Source of the DNA: an uncultured Gammaproteobacteria bacterium
GTDB lineage: Bacteria; Pseudomonadota; Gammaproteobacteria; Arenicellales; JAANXG01
Direction of reading: 5' to 3'
Assembly (NCBI GenBank): GCA_947258975.1
Contig: CAMYKK010000003.1
Location: 150,503-214,502 of the forward strand
DNA length: 64,000 nt
In this document: piece by piece, positions 46,234-56,531 of the stretch
Position numbering within the stretch: position 1 is the first letter of the stretch
How the letters are laid out: each line of letters begins with the position of its first letter
Program-made: the position numbers and the translations under genes
The notes under the pieces: generated by a model
Database searches by the model: none
The model's input: only the letters and a program-made list of their open reading frames with translations
What the model was told of the DNA's origin: nothing

Positions 46234-46629
46234 ATGTCTAAGGGAAAACCGACGCCAACCGACATCACGCTCCACCAGCAATCACGGGTGCTGGAGATCG
46301 AATTCGACGACGGCAGCCAGTTTGAATTGCCCTGTGAGTATTTGCGTGTCTACTCGCCGTCTGCGGAAGTTCGTGGGCACGGTCCGGGACAGGAAGTACT
46401 GCAGATCGGCAAAGAGAAGGTCAATATTGCGGCTGTCGAGCCGGTCGGCGCCTACGCGGTCATGCTGCGTTTCGACGACGGACACGATACCGGAATATTT
46501 TCTTGGGAGACCCTGTATGAACTGGGGGCAAATCGCAAGGCGTACTGGGCGGATTACCTCCAGCGTTTGGCTGATGCCGGTCACCACAGGGAGTCCCAGG
46601 CCTATGACGAGAAGATGAGCGGTGACTGA
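46234..46629 (+). CDS. DUF971 / gamma-butyrobetaine hydroxylase N-domain-like protein
   Basis: The predicted protein is 131 aa from ATG 46234 (GTG 46222 is the alternative). [31 protein letters not shown] and [31 protein letters not shown] are the DUF971 core. The family folds as a small domain that may contact Fe-S or metal centres; its role in the ubi cluster is unknown. It overlaps ubiE by eight bases. Confidence 0.9.
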   Translation: MSKGKPTPTDITLHQQSRVLEIEFDDGSQFELPCEYLRVYSPSAEVRGHGPGQEVLQIGKEKVNIAAVEPVGAYAVMLRFDDGHDTGIFSWETLYELGANRKAYWADYLQRLADAGHHRESQAYDEKMSGD

Positions 46630-47380
46630 GCCGGATCGCGACAACACCACCCATTTCGGTTTTCGGGATGTGCTGGAGAAGGACAAGCCACGCCTGGTTG
46701 CCGAGGTCTTCCGTTCGGTCGCCGATAAATACGACTTAATGAACGATCTGATGTCGTTCGGTGTGCATCGAGCCTGGAAGCAATTTGCCGTCGGCTTGAG
46801 CCATGTTCGATCCGGACATCAAGTGTTGGATGTCGCCGCCGGCAGTGGCGATCTCGCGGGCAGATTTGCCCGGTTGGTGGGCAGTTCGGGGATGGTCGTG
46901 TCTACCGACATCAGCGAGGCGATGTTGCAACGTGGACGCAAGCGCCTCACCGACGTTGGCATCGTCGGCAATGTGTTGTATGTCCAGGCGGATGCCGAGT
47001 ACCTGCCGTTTCGTGACAATTTGTTTCACTGTGTCAGCATCGGATTTGGATTGCGCAACGTGACGCACCAGCAAGTTGCGTTGCAGTCTATGTATCGGTG
47101 CTTACGACCAGGAGGCCGGGTACTCGTCCTTGAGTTTTCCCGGCCTACTACAAAATGGCTGCGCAAAGTCTATGACCTGTATTCGTTCAATCTGTTACCC
47201 CAAGTGGGGCGGCTCGTGGTCGGCGACAAAGCCAGTTATCAATATTTAGTCGAGTCGATTCGCAAACAACCGGCTCAGGCCGAATTACAGTCAATGATGG
47301 AAACGGCCGGGTTCGAACGCGTCGCCTATCATAACCTGAGCGGGGGAATTGTCGCGGTGCACACTGGCTATAAGTTCTGA
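46622..47380 (+). CDS. ubiE: Ubiquinone/menaquinone C-methyltransferase
   Basis: The 252-aa protein from GTG 46622 has the UbiE layout: [28 protein letters not shown] motif [30 protein letters not shown] and LEFSRP, ending [15 protein letters not shown]. It adds the C2 methyl group to the quinone ring. It overlaps the DUF971 gene by eight bases. Confidence 0.96.
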   Translation: MTEPDRDNTTHFGFRDVLEKDKPRLVAEVFRSVADKYDLMNDLMSFGVHRAWKQFAVGLSHVRSGHQVLDVAAGSGDLAGRFARLVGSSGMVVSTDISEAMLQRGRKRLTDVGIVGNVLYVQADAEYLPFRDNLFHCVSIGFGLRNVTHQQVALQSMYRCLRPGGRVLVLEFSRPTTKWLRKVYDLYSFNLLPQVGRLVVGDKASYQYLVESIRKQPAQAELQSMMETAGFERVAYHNLSGGIVAVHTGYKF

Positions 47381-47673
47381 TTCGACATAAACCGGAAACC
47401 TAACCTGCATATTGCCTCAAGGCAGCGACAGGAGGATCAAACAGTTTGTTCGTGATGAAGCAATCGATCAACATCCGGTGCCCCGGTTTGGTGCCGGATG
47501 CTGGACTTAGTCCGGTACCGGGTTGTTCGCCAACGCCTGGGTTTGTGCTTCGCGCAATCCACAGCTACCGCTCCGCATATCATTCCGACGCGACGTCGAG
47601 CCGCGTCATCACTCGAGATCCTTGGTGGGATATACCGGCTAACAATGACCAATCGCAGGCGAGCAGTGTCTAA
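47381..47673. other. Spacer between ubiE and ubiJ with a repeat module
   Basis: 293 bp without a gene. It holds an inverted motif around CCGGATGCTGGACTTAGTCCGG (part) and, at 47618-47646, GATCCTTGGTGGGATATACC, a solo copy of the second repeat module. A spacer of this size within the ubi cluster may carry a separate promoter for ubiJ-ubiB. Confidence 0.5.
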
Positions 47674-48270
47674 ATGATTACCAATTTACTTGCGTCCATC
47701 GGGAGTCGATTTCTGCGTCTGGATCCGGACGCGCTTCAGCGACTCCAGGAGTTCGAGGGAAAGCTCATCTGCCTGGAACTCGCGGGCATTGACAGGAAAC
47801 TGTATTTGTCTGCCGGTGAAACCGGCATTGTGATTCGCGAGGTTTCGGAACACGAACCCGACGTTACGTTGACGGGTTCGCCCATCTCCTTCGCCGAACT
47901 AGGACTGCGGGGCTTGAACGTGACGCTGTTTCGAGAAGGCAAAATGAAGATTAGCGGCGACATCGAGTTAGGCCAAAAAGTGCAGCGATTTATCGAGGAA
48001 GTGGACATCGACTGGGAGGAGGTTCTGTCGCGGTACATCGGTGATCTAGCCGCGCATCAGACTGGGAATCTGTTTCGTGGACTCAACAATTGGCGGCTAA
48101 ACGCGCATCAAACCGCGGAACGAAACGTCTCCGAATTCCTTCAAGAAGAGGTCCGCCTGCTTGCCTCGGCGTCGAGTGTGGCCCGATTTTCGAATGCGGT
48201 GGATGATTTGCGCTCTACGGTGGACCGGCTAGAACAACGGGTGCAACGGCTGCAAGCGCGCTTGTCATGA
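47674..48270 (+). CDS. ubiJ: Ubiquinone biosynthesis accessory factor UbiJ
   Basis: The 198-aa protein has an N-terminal SCP2-like lipid-binding domain (LAGIDRKLYLSAGETGIVI, DVTLTGSPISFAEL, MKISGDIELGQKVQRFIEE) and a C-terminal coiled coil (LRSTVDRLEQRVQRLQARL). UbiJ organises the aerobic Ubi complex with UbiK. It overlaps ubiB by ATGA. Confidence 0.92.
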   Translation: MITNLLASIGSRFLRLDPDALQRLQEFEGKLICLELAGIDRKLYLSAGETGIVIREVSEHEPDVTLTGSPISFAELGLRGLNVTLFREGKMKISGDIELGQKVQRFIEEVDIDWEEVLSRYIGDLAAHQTGNLFRGLNNWRLNAHQTAERNVSEFLQEEVRLLASASSVARFSNAVDDLRSTVDRLEQRVQRLQARLS

Positions 48271-49922
48271 TACGGCCGCTCCAGTTTGTCAGACTCCTGC
48301 GAATCACTCAGGTGTTTGTGAAACATGGTTTGGATGATTTCGTCGCAGCCATTCACCTGTTTCGTCCGTACCGTTACATTGCCTATTTCATGCCCTGGCG
48401 TTGGCGCCCCTCCATAAGAAAGCCACGCGGTGAACGCTTACGTGAGGCGCTGGAGGAGCTCGGCCCGGTATTCGTGAAGTTCGGTCAGATGTTGTCCACC
48501 CGGCCGGATCTTTTGTCGGTGGATATCGCCATGGAACTCAGCAAACTACAGGATCAAGTCCCCCCATTTCCCGGTGATGCGGCAAGGGCCGTTGTCGAAA
48601 AGGCTTATGGTGCGCCGCTGGAACGACACTTCGCGTCATTCGAGTCACGGCCAATCGCGTCGGCGTCCGTGGCCCAGGTTCACGCGGCGAAACTACTGGA
48701 TGGTACGGATGTGGTCGTTAAGGTGTTGCGTCCCGATATACTAACGGTCATCGAGCGTGATTTGGCATTGCTCTACACGGTGGCGCGGTTGGCGGAGAGA
48801 TATTGGGATGAAGGCCCACGCCTGCGTCCCGTTGACATAGTCGATGAATACAACAAGACCATCCACGATGAACTGGACTTGAGACGGGAAGCGGCGAACG
48901 CTAGTCAGCTGCGTTCCAACTTCGAAAGCTCTGACATTATCTATATTCCGCGAGTGTATTGGGATGTCACCACCCGGGAGGTAATGGTCATGGAGCGTAT
49001 CTATGGTATCCCGATCCGGGATATGGAGGCCTTGAAGGCAGCGGGCATCGATATGCGCAAACTCGCACACGATGGTGTCGAGATATTTTTTACGCAGGCG
49101 TTTCGTGATGGATTTTTCCATGCGGATATGCACCCGGGAAACATCTTCGTCTCGGAGTCGGGCCAGTACCGAGCGGTTGACTTTGGCATTATGGGGACGT
49201 TGGAAGACAAAGATAAGCGTTACCTGGCGGAGAACTTTCTCGGATTTTTCAATCGCGATTATCGGGCGGTGGCCGAGGCTCACCTGCATGCTGGATGGGT
49301 GCCGGCGCACACGCGGGTGGATGAGTTCGAGGCAGCGATTAGAACGGTGTGCGAACCGGTCTTTGCGAAGCCAATCAGTGAGATTTCCTTCGGCAAGCTC
49401 GTCGTGCAACTGTTTCAAACCGCACGGCGCTTCGAGATGCCGATACAGCCACAGCTTGTGTTGCTGCAGAAGACCTTGTTGAACATCGAGGGTCTGGGCC
49501 GGCAGCTGTATCCACAGTTGGATTTGTGGGAGACCGCTAAACCGTACCTCGAGCGCTGGATGCGGCAACAAGTGGGGCCGTTGGCATTTCGTGATGGTCT
49601 CAAGCGTGAATTGCCGAAATGGGGGAGGATGTTGCCTGAAATACCCACACTGGCACATGGCCTGTTGCGTAAATTTCATGATGATGAGACCGCGAGCCGG
49701 CAGCAGGCGGATGAGTTGCGGCGCTTGCGCCGCGAGCTTACCGGGAATCAACGCCGGCAATACATCGGCACGCTGGGCGCCGCGTTGTTGTTGGCGGCCG
49801 CGATCCTGGCGGCATTGGACGGTTACGCCCCGCTGATGCTGCACAACGTGCCGGTGTCCACTTGGGTGTTGGGGGGGCTCGGCGTCTTGCTGCTGATGGT
49901 GAGCTGGCCGAAGGGGAAATAG
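48267..49922 (+). CDS. ubiB: Atypical kinase-like ubiquinone biosynthesis protein UbiB
   Basis: The 551-aa protein has the KxGQ motif in FVKFGQMLSTRPD, ASVAQVHAA, FHADMHPGNIF and AVDFGIMG of the ABC1/ADCK family, and two C-terminal membrane helices. It is needed for ubiquinone formation, probably acting as an ATPase or lipid chaperone. It is the last ubi gene; a 403-codon antisense ORF over it is a shadow. Confidence 0.95.
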   Translation: MIRPLQFVRLLRITQVFVKHGLDDFVAAIHLFRPYRYIAYFMPWRWRPSIRKPRGERLREALEELGPVFVKFGQMLSTRPDLLSVDIAMELSKLQDQVPPFPGDAARAVVEKAYGAPLERHFASFESRPIASASVAQVHAAKLLDGTDVVVKVLRPDILTVIERDLALLYTVARLAERYWDEGPRLRPVDIVDEYNKTIHDELDLRREAANASQLRSNFESSDIIYIPRVYWDVTTREVMVMERIYGIPIRDMEALKAAGIDMRKLAHDGVEIFFTQAFRDGFFHADMHPGNIFVSESGQYRAVDFGIMGTLEDKDKRYLAENFLGFFNRDYRAVAEAHLHAGWVPAHTRVDEFEAAIRTVCEPVFAKPISEISFGKLVVQLFQTARRFEMPIQPQLVLLQKTLLNIEGLGRQLYPQLDLWETAKPYLERWMRQQVGPLAFRDGLKRELPKWGRMLPEIPTLAHGLLRKFHDDETASRQQADELRRLRRELTGNQRRQYIGTLGAALLLAAAILAALDGYAPLMLHNVPVSTWVLGGLGVLLLMVSWPKGK

Positions 49923-50021
49923 CCGGTCGCAGCCGTGGCCTATGGCGCCCATCCCGATGGAGGTATATATTCCCTCTTACCTTCTGGGGGATTATTCGTT
50001 AGATTAGAGGGCGCTAATATT

Positions 50022-50054
50022 ATACTTGATTAAAACACTGGGTTATTTTACAGT
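50022..50054 (+). promoter_or_regulatory. IscR type 1 site overlapping the iscR-suf promoter
   Basis: A 25-bp stretch at 50022-50046 matches the type 1 IscR consensus at about 21 of 25 positions (ATACTTGATTA ... ACTGGGTTAT). It overlaps a sigma70-like promoter, TTGATT at 50026-50031, a 17-bp spacer, and TACAGT at 50049-50054. [2Fe-2S]-IscR bound here would repress its own operon. Confidence 0.7.
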
Positions 50055-50129
50055 TCATTATGACCTGCCCGACCGTTGGCGCGGCGAGTTTCGTACCCGA
50101 GTTGGGCAGTAACCGCGGGAGTTGCAAAT

Positions 50130-50606
50130 ATGAGACTAACTACCAAAGGACGTTATGCCGTTACGGCAATGATGGATCTGGCCATTCATGAGGTATCAGG
50201 GCCGGTGACCTTGAGCGAGATTGCAACGAGCCAGAATATCTCGCTGTCTTATCTCGAGCAGTTGTTTGCTTCGCTGCGTAAGGCCGGGCTGGTGAAGGGT
50301 CTGCGCGGTCCCGGGGGCGGCTATCGTTTGGCTTTGGCGGCAGCCGATATTTCAGTGGCCGATATCATTGTTGCGGTTGACGAGAAAGTCGATATAACCC
50401 GTTGCGGTGGGAAAGGAGACTGTCAGGATGGTGAGCCATGTTTGACTCACGAGCTGTGGAAGGACTTGAGTCAGCAGCTCTATGAGTTCTTGGACAAGAT
50501 TAAATTAGGGGAACTCACTGAATGGCCTTGTGTGCAGGAGCGGACGTTGCGCCAGGACGCACAGATGGGGCGGCGTGCCAGTTCGGCGTCGAGCATCAGT
50601 GTGTAA
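50130..50606 (+). CDS. iscR: Fe-S-responsive Rrf2 regulator IscR
   Basis: The predicted protein is 158 aa from ATG 50130 (GGGAG eight bases upstream). The winged-helix Rrf2 domain is followed by Cys92, Cys98, Cys104 and His107 ([17 protein letters not shown]), the E. coli ligand positions for [2Fe-2S]. It controls Fe-S assembly genes. It is the first gene of the suf operon, 36 bp before sufB. Confidence 0.94.
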   Translation: MRLTTKGRYAVTAMMDLAIHEVSGPVTLSEIATSQNISLSYLEQLFASLRKAGLVKGLRGPGGGYRLALAAADISVADIIVAVDEKVDITRCGGKGDCQDGEPCLTHELWKDLSQQLYEFLDKIKLGELTEWPCVQERTLRQDAQMGRRASSASSISV

Positions 50607-50642
50607 CCCTGGTGATACAACCACGTAGGAGCAAAAATTTCG

Positions 50643-52088
50643 ATGGGCACTCCAGCGAATGACATCGATCGCTTAGTCAAACGTGAATACAAGGAAGGCT
50701 TTGTCACGGATATTGATTCCGAGACGCTGCCGCCGGGTCTTGATGAGAGCGTGGTTCGCTTCATATCGGAAAAGAAAAGCGAGCCGGAGTTCATGTTGGA
50801 ATGGCGCTTGAAGGCCTATCGTCATTGGTTAACGCTCACTGAGCCGCAGTGGGCGCATGTGCATTATGAACCGATCGATTATCAGGCGATCAGCTATTTC
50901 TCCGCACCAAAGGACAAGGACGGTCTTAACAGCCTGGACGAGGTAGACCCGAAGCTGCTCGAGACCTACGAAAAGTTGGGGATTCCACTCGAAGAACAGA
51001 AGGTGCTGGCGGGCGTGGCGGTGGATGCGGTATTCGACAGTGTATCGGTGAAAACAACTTTTCGCGAAAAGCTGGCGGAAGTTGGCGTCATCTTTTGTTC
51101 GATCTCCGACGCGCTCCATGAATACCCGGATCTGGTAAAGCGGTATCTCGGCAGCGTGGTGCCGGCGGGGGATAATTTTTATGCCGCACTGAATTCCGCG
51201 GTGTTCAGCGACGGATCGTTCGTATACATCCCCAAGGATGTACGTTGCCCAATGGAGCTGTCGACATATTTCCGGATCAATGCAATGAACACCGGGCAGT
51301 TCGAGAGAACGCTGATTGTCGCCGATGAAGGGAGTTATGTGAGTTACCTCGAGGGTTGTACGGCACCGATGCGCGACGAGAATCAACTGCATGCAGCGGT
51401 GGTTGAATTGATCGCGATGGAAGGCGCCCAGATTAAGTACTCCACGGTGCAGAATTGGTATCCGGGTGACGAGCATGGCCGCGGCGGTATCTACAATTTC
51501 GTGACTAAGCGCGGCGCATGCCGCGGCAGAAACTCCAAGATATCCTGGACCCAAGTGGAAACCGGATCCGCGATTACCTGGAAGTATCCCAGTGTGTTGC
51601 TTGAGGGAGACGATTCGGTGGGCGAATTCTACTCTGTCGCGTTGACCAACAACTGGCAGCAGGCAGATACCGGGACCAAGATGGTGCATATTGGCCGGAA
51701 CACCACCAGCACCATTATCTCCAAGGGCATCTCTGCCGGCCACGGGCAAAATGCTTATCGGGGATTGGTGAAGGTTTTGAATAAAGCGGACAAAGCGCGA
51801 AACTACTCGCAGTGCGATTCGCTATTGCTGGGAGATCGCTGCGGAGCCCATACCTTTCCCTACATGGAGGTCAAAAATCCAACCGCGCAGGTCGAACACG
51901 AGGCTACGACATCGAAAATCAGTGACGATCAGTTGTTTTATTGCCGGCAGCGAGGGCTATCGGAAGAGGATGCCGTATCGATGATTGTGAATGGCTTCTG
52001 TAAGGAGGTATTCAAGGAATTGCCGATGGAGTTCGCCGTCGAGGCGCAAAAGCTGTTGGAGATTAGCCTCGAGGGAGCCGTGGGCTAG
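50643..52088 (+). CDS. sufB: Fe-S assembly scaffold subunit SufB
   Basis: The 481-aa protein has the SufB signatures: [59 protein letters not shown], and [12 protein letters not shown] with downstream [13 protein letters not shown]. With SufC and SufD it builds Fe-S clusters. 86 bp separate it from sufC. Confidence 0.97.
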   Translation: MGTPANDIDRLVKREYKEGFVTDIDSETLPPGLDESVVRFISEKKSEPEFMLEWRLKAYRHWLTLTEPQWAHVHYEPIDYQAISYFSAPKDKDGLNSLDEVDPKLLETYEKLGIPLEEQKVLAGVAVDAVFDSVSVKTTFREKLAEVGVIFCSISDALHEYPDLVKRYLGSVVPAGDNFYAALNSAVFSDGSFVYIPKDVRCPMELSTYFRINAMNTGQFERTLIVADEGSYVSYLEGCTAPMRDENQLHAAVVELIAMEGAQIKYSTVQNWYPGDEHGRGGIYNFVTKRGACRGRNSKISWTQVETGSAITWKYPSVLLEGDDSVGEFYSVALTNNWQQADTGTKMVHIGRNTTSTIISKGISAGHGQNAYRGLVKVLNKADKARNYSQCDSLLLGDRCGAHTFPYMEVKNPTAQVEHEATTSKISDDQLFYCRQRGLSEEDAVSMIVNGFCKEVFKELPMEFAVEAQKLLEISLEGAVG

Positions 52089-52174
52089 TTACCTGCGGAG
52101 ACGTTCTCAGGGGCGCCGGGCGCCGGCACCATACACACAGGGTCGCTCACCTTATAGCTGGATTCGGACTGACT

Positions 52175-52951
52175 ATGTTATCGATTAACAATCTGCACGC
52201 CACGGTGGCAGGCAATCCTATTCTCAAAGGCATCGACTTAGAGGTTGGAGCCGGAGAAGTACATGCCATCATGGGTCCCAATGGATCCGGCAAGAGCACC
52301 CTTGCGAACGTTCTCGCAGGCCGGGATGGCTATGACGTAACCGAGGGACAAGTGATATACCGGGACAAGAATCTTCTTGAATTTTCCGTCGAAGAGCGTG
52401 CCTGCGAGGGAATTTTCGTGGCCTTTCAGTATCCCGTCGAAATACCAGGGGTGAGCAACTTGTACCTGCTCAAGACTGCGTTGAATTCGGTCCGCAAGCA
52501 TCGTGGATTGAATGAACTGACAGCAGTTGAATTTTTGAAACTAATCAAAGAGAAAATCAAACTAGTCGAGATGAAGGAGGAATTTCTACATCGCTCTGTG
52601 AACGAAGGATTTTCCGGCGGTGAGAAGAAGCGCAACGAAATTCTCCAGTTGGCGGTTCTTGAACCCGCGTTGGCAATACTTGACGAAACCGATTCCGGAC
52701 TTGATATCGACGCCCTCAAAGTGGTCGCAAACGGAGTCAACTCATTACGCGATGCACAGCGAGCCATCATTGTGATCACCCACTACCAAAGGCTGCTCGA
52801 TTACATTGTTCCCGATAAAGTCCATGTTCTTGCAAATGGCCGGGTGGTGAAATCCGGCGATAGAACACTGGCGTTTGAACTTGAGAAACATGGTTACGCG
52901 TGGGTTGCACAAGATCCCAATGACGCGGTGGCGCCCTCGCCAGGGTCCTGA
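52175..52951 (+). CDS. sufC: Fe-S assembly ATPase SufC
   Basis: The 258-aa ABC-type ATPase has Walker A GPNGSGKSTL, signature FSGGEKKRNEILQ and Walker B LAILDETDSGLDIDAL. It powers the SufBCD complex. Its stop is six bases before the sufD ATG. Confidence 0.97.
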   Translation: MLSINNLHATVAGNPILKGIDLEVGAGEVHAIMGPNGSGKSTLANVLAGRDGYDVTEGQVIYRDKNLLEFSVEERACEGIFVAFQYPVEIPGVSNLYLLKTALNSVRKHRGLNELTAVEFLKLIKEKIKLVEMKEEFLHRSVNEGFSGGEKKRNEILQLAVLEPALAILDETDSGLDIDALKVVANGVNSLRDAQRAIIVITHYQRLLDYIVPDKVHVLANGRVVKSGDRTLAFELEKHGYAWVAQDPNDAVAPSPGS

Positions 52952-52957
52952 TTGATC

Positions 52958-54298
52958 ATGTTCGAGGCGGCGCAGCAGGCTTACGTCAACACCTACAAGG
53001 GTATCGCGCCCGATTTGCCCGGAGGCTCTGTTCCCTGGGTGCGTCGAGTTCGTGATTCCGGATTGTCAAGATTCCGTGAGATTGGTTTTCCGACCCCCGG
53101 TGATGAAGACTGGAAATACACGAACGTGCGCCCAATCGCGAAGCAATCCTTTGCCCCGGCCTTGAACGGACATAATGGTATCGATTTCACTCAGATTGAG
53201 ATCCTCAAGGATAACCGTTTGGGTAGCTGCAGATGTGTGTTCGTGAATGGGCATTTCGCGCCGCGTTTGTCGAATCTCGACCAACTGCCTCGCGGTGTCG
53301 CCGTGATGAGCCTGAGCGATGCGCTCAATCATCGCGCCGACGAGCTGGAGAACGAGCTTGGCCGCTGCGTACCGAACAAGTTGCATGGTTTTGCTGCGCT
53401 CAACACTGCGTTCCTGGCCGATGGCGCGTACATCCGCGTCGGTCCCGATTGTGACCTGGAGTGCCCCATCGAGCTGGTTTATGTCTCCACCGGAGACGGT
53501 GACCAACCGCAGGTTTCCTATCCGCGCAATCTGGCGATTCTCGACTCCGGCAGCCGTGCCGTAATCATGGAACGTTACTTGAGTCTGGGGCAGGGTCGTT
53601 ATCTAACCAACGCGGTCACCGAAATTGTGGCGCGGACCTCGGCGCAGGTGGACTATTACAAGCTGCAGGAGGAGAGTACGGATGCGTTTCATGTCGGGGG
53701 ACTGTTCGTAAACCAACATCGAGATAGCACCGTAACGACCAACAACATCGCCATCGGCGGCGCCATTGCACGCACCGATTTGCACGTCACGCTTAACGAC
53801 GTGGGCGCGCGCAGCAATCTGAACGGCCTGTACATAGGTATGGGCAGGCAGCACATAGATAACCATACCCAGGTTGATCATCGCGCTGCTTCGTGCACTA
53901 GCAGCGAATTCTACAAGGGCGTGCTGTCCGGGCGTTCCCGCGCAGTGTTCCACGGGCGAGTCGTGGTGCATCAGGATGCCCAAAAGACCGACGCGCAACA
54001 ACAGAACAATAATCTCTTATTATCGCGTGACGCTGAAATCGATACCAAACCACAACTGGAAATCTACGCCGACGATGTCAAGTGTTCCCACGGCGCGACA
54101 ATCGGCCAACTCGATCCAAACTCCATTTTTTATCTGCAATCCCGCGGCATAGACGAAACAACCGCTCGTGGCTTATTGACCTATGCCTTTGCCAACGACG
54201 TGATCAATCGCTTTGCCATCGAGTCAATTCGCAACGAGCTGGAACACCACTTAACCCGGACGTTGTTACATGGCAAGCACGTTGAGGCGCAGGCATGA
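52958..54298 (+). CDS. sufD: Fe-S assembly protein SufD
   Basis: The predicted protein is 446 aa from ATG 52958 (TTG 52952 in the track). GDEDWKYTNVRPI, LHVTLNDVGARSNLNG, DAQKTDAQQQNNNLLLS and CSHGATIGQLD are typical. It forms the SufB-SufD heterodimer. It overlaps sufS by ATGA. Confidence 0.96.
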   Translation: MFEAAQQAYVNTYKGIAPDLPGGSVPWVRRVRDSGLSRFREIGFPTPGDEDWKYTNVRPIAKQSFAPALNGHNGIDFTQIEILKDNRLGSCRCVFVNGHFAPRLSNLDQLPRGVAVMSLSDALNHRADELENELGRCVPNKLHGFAALNTAFLADGAYIRVGPDCDLECPIELVYVSTGDGDQPQVSYPRNLAILDSGSRAVIMERYLSLGQGRYLTNAVTEIVARTSAQVDYYKLQEESTDAFHVGGLFVNQHRDSTVTTNNIAIGGAIARTDLHVTLNDVGARSNLNGLYIGMGRQHIDNHTQVDHRAASCTSSEFYKGVLSGRSRAVFHGRVVVHQDAQKTDAQQQNNNLLLSRDAEIDTKPQLEIYADDVKCSHGATIGQLDPNSIFYLQSRGIDETTARGLLTYAFANDVINRFAIESIRNELEHHLTRTLLHGKHVEAQA

Positions 54299-55557
54299 CG
54301 CTTGCCGAGTCGTCTGCGGCACGGGCGGCGGGGACCCAGGACTTTGACATTGATCGGGTGCGAGCCGATTTTCCCATACTGCAACAAGAAATACACGGTC
54401 GGCGGCTGGTCTATTTAGACAATGCCGCCACTACACAAAAACCAGTGTCGGTGATCGAAGCCTTAGAGCGTTATTACTATCTCGATAACGCCAACGTGCA
54501 TCGAGGCGTGCATGAATTGAGCGAACGCGCGACGCGTGCGTTCGAGGCCGCGCGGGCGAATGTGCGCGATTTCTTAAATGCGCGTAATGCGGCGGAGATT
54601 GTTTTCGTGCGGGGGACCACAGAGGCCATAAATTTGGTCGCGCAAAGCTACGGTCGTTGGAGGTTCAAACAGGGCGACGAGATCTTAATCACTGCGATGG
54701 AGCATCATTCCAATATAGTCCCGTGGCAACTGCTGTGCGAACAAACCGGCGCGGTGCTCAAGGTCGCGCCGATCAACGAGCATGGCGAATTGATAATGGA
54801 TGAATTCGATCGGCTGCTCACTGAACGAACTCAGTTGGTGGGCATCGTGCACGTGTCTAACGCACTGGGGACGATCAATCCGGTCAAGACATTAATCCGA
54901 AAAGCTCACGCCGTCGGAGCAGTGGTTTTGGTCGACGGAGCGCAAGCGGTTGCTCACATTCAAGTTGACGTGCGTGACCTGAATTGCGACTTCTACGCGT
55001 TTTCCGGCCATAAAATCTACGGTCCAACTGGGATCGGCGTGTTGTACGCCAAGCAATCAATACTCGAAGCGATGCCGCCCTATCAAGGCGGTGGAGAGAT
55101 GATTGAACATGTCACCTTCGAGAAGACGACTTACAACAAACTGCCTTACAAGTTTGAGGCGGGCACTCCGAACATCGCCGGCGCGATCGGACTGGGTGCC
55201 GCTATCGACTACGTCACGTCCATGGGTTTAGGTGCCGTGTCTGCCCATGAGAGGAGCGTGCTGCAGTATGCTTCACAGCGCGCGCAGCAAATCGAGGGCT
55301 TGCGACTCGTGGGCACCGCAGATTTAAAATGCAGTATCCTGTCGTTCGTGGTGTCGGGAACCCACCCGGCGGATTTCGGCACTATTCTCGACCAGCTTGG
55401 GGTGGCAATTCGAACCGGCCATCACTGCGCGATGCCGGTGATGCAATATTTCGATGTTCCCGGAACCGCTCGGGCATCGATCGGAATGTACAATACCCGA
55501 GAAGAAGTCGACGTATTCATCGATGGCGTGGCGCGTGCCAGGCAAATGTTGGTTTGA
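54295..55557 (+). CDS. sufS: Cysteine desulfurase SufS
   Basis: The 420-aa PLP enzyme of group II has YLDNAATTQKP, VDGAQAVAH, the PLP Lys in SGHKIYGPTGIG, and the catalytic Cys in RTGHHCAMPVM. It gives persulfide sulfur to SufB. No sufE or sufU follows; SufT is eight bases downstream. Confidence 0.96.
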   Translation: MTLAESSAARAAGTQDFDIDRVRADFPILQQEIHGRRLVYLDNAATTQKPVSVIEALERYYYLDNANVHRGVHELSERATRAFEAARANVRDFLNARNAAEIVFVRGTTEAINLVAQSYGRWRFKQGDEILITAMEHHSNIVPWQLLCEQTGAVLKVAPINEHGELIMDEFDRLLTERTQLVGIVHVSNALGTINPVKTLIRKAHAVGAVVLVDGAQAVAHIQVDVRDLNCDFYAFSGHKIYGPTGIGVLYAKQSILEAMPPYQGGGEMIEHVTFEKTTYNKLPYKFEAGTPNIAGAIGLGAAIDYVTSMGLGAVSAHERSVLQYASQRAQQIEGLRLVGTADLKCSILSFVVSGTHPADFGTILDQLGVAIRTGHHCAMPVMQYFDVPGTARASIGMYNTREEVDVFIDGVARARQMLV

Positions 55558-55565
55558 TTTAGACG

Positions 55566-55913
55566 ATGAGCGAAGAAATGATACCCTCTGACGATCACGA
55601 AGGTGCGCGCTCCAGCCTTACAGAACGTGTAGTGGACGCGCTGAAGACCGTTTACGATCCGGAGATTCCGGTCAATATCTATGATCTGGGGCTGATCTAC
55701 AACATCAGCATCAGCGATGATTTGGTGGTGACAATCGATATGACCCTGACTGCGCCGGGTTGTCCGGTGGCGCAAACCTTCCCGGGCGTCGTTGAAAACA
55801 CCGTGAAATCGGTGGACGGGGTGAAAGACTCGATTGTCGAATTGGTCTGGGACCCGCCCTGGGACCAGAACAAGATGACTGAGGCGGCTAAGCTCGAGTT
55901 GGGCCTGTTGTGA
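55566..55913 (+). CDS. sufT: SufT / MIP18-family (DUF59) protein
   Basis: The 115-aa protein has the DUF59 core DPEIPVNIYDLGLIYNISI, MTLTAPGCPVAQTFPG and VWDPPWDQ. SufT helps mature Fe-S proteins under high demand. It closely follows sufS and is probably in the same operon. Confidence 0.92.
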   Translation: MSEEMIPSDDHEGARSSLTERVVDALKTVYDPEIPVNIYDLGLIYNISISDDLVVTIDMTLTAPGCPVAQTFPGVVENTVKSVDGVKDSIVELVWDPPWDQNKMTEAAKLELGLL

Positions 55914-56089
55914 GCGTGAGAACAACCCAGAGGCCCTGTTGATTATTCGGACGGCAGCCTCATAAAAATATTTGCGGCGCGTCGGGAGGCAGGCTGTAAA
56001 ATCTGCGCGCACGGGGCCGGCATCTCGAATGGCACACCATCTCCTAGCGGCAAACACGGTACACTTTTTATTTGTTATCTTGTTTCAAT

Positions 56090-56416
56090 ATGTCTGATTG
56101 GGTTGACGTCGTACGTAAAGATGAGCTGACTCACGGTCAGCACGTAATTATCGATATCGAAGACGTGGCGGTCGCTGTATTCAATATCGACGGCGAATTC
56201 CTGGCCGTCGAGGACGTATGCACCCACGATGGCGCGGAGCTGGCGAGCGGTGACTTGGAGGGAGATGCGATCGTTTGCCCTCGCCACGGAGCCAAATTCT
56301 GTTTACGAACCGGCGCGGTGTTGGCGCCGCCGGCGTACGAACCGGTCGCGATCTTCCCGGTTCGCATTCAAGACGGCATGGTTCAAGTCCGGGACGACAG
56401 ATGGGACGACGGCTAG
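56090..56416 (+). CDS. Rieske-type ferredoxin
   Basis: The predicted protein is 108 aa from ATG 56090. The [2Fe-2S] ligands are in CTHDGAEL and CPRHGAKF (C-x-H ... C-x2-H). It is a single-domain dioxygenase-type Rieske protein. 176 bp after sufT; often found at the end of suf operons, where its role is unclear. Confidence 0.9.
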   Translation: MSDWVDVVRKDELTHGQHVIIDIEDVAVAVFNIDGEFLAVEDVCTHDGAELASGDLEGDAIVCPRHGAKFCLRTGAVLAPPAYEPVAIFPVRIQDGMVQVRDDRWDDG

Positions 56417-56531
56417 GTGCATGGACCGCAGTCGAGCAGTATCGCACGATCTTGTTACGTGACACGATGTGCCGCGCACTGCCGCCGAGTGCCTGGTGCG
56501 TAACCATGTGCTCCTACGTCGCCGCTTGAAC

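Noticed and set aside
48741-49952. 403-codon minus-strand ORF
   Set aside because: It is antisense to ubiB, has no family features and follows from the GC-rich codon pattern of the real gene.
50829-51749. 306-codon minus-strand ORF over sufB
   Set aside because: Shadow of sufB with no domain.
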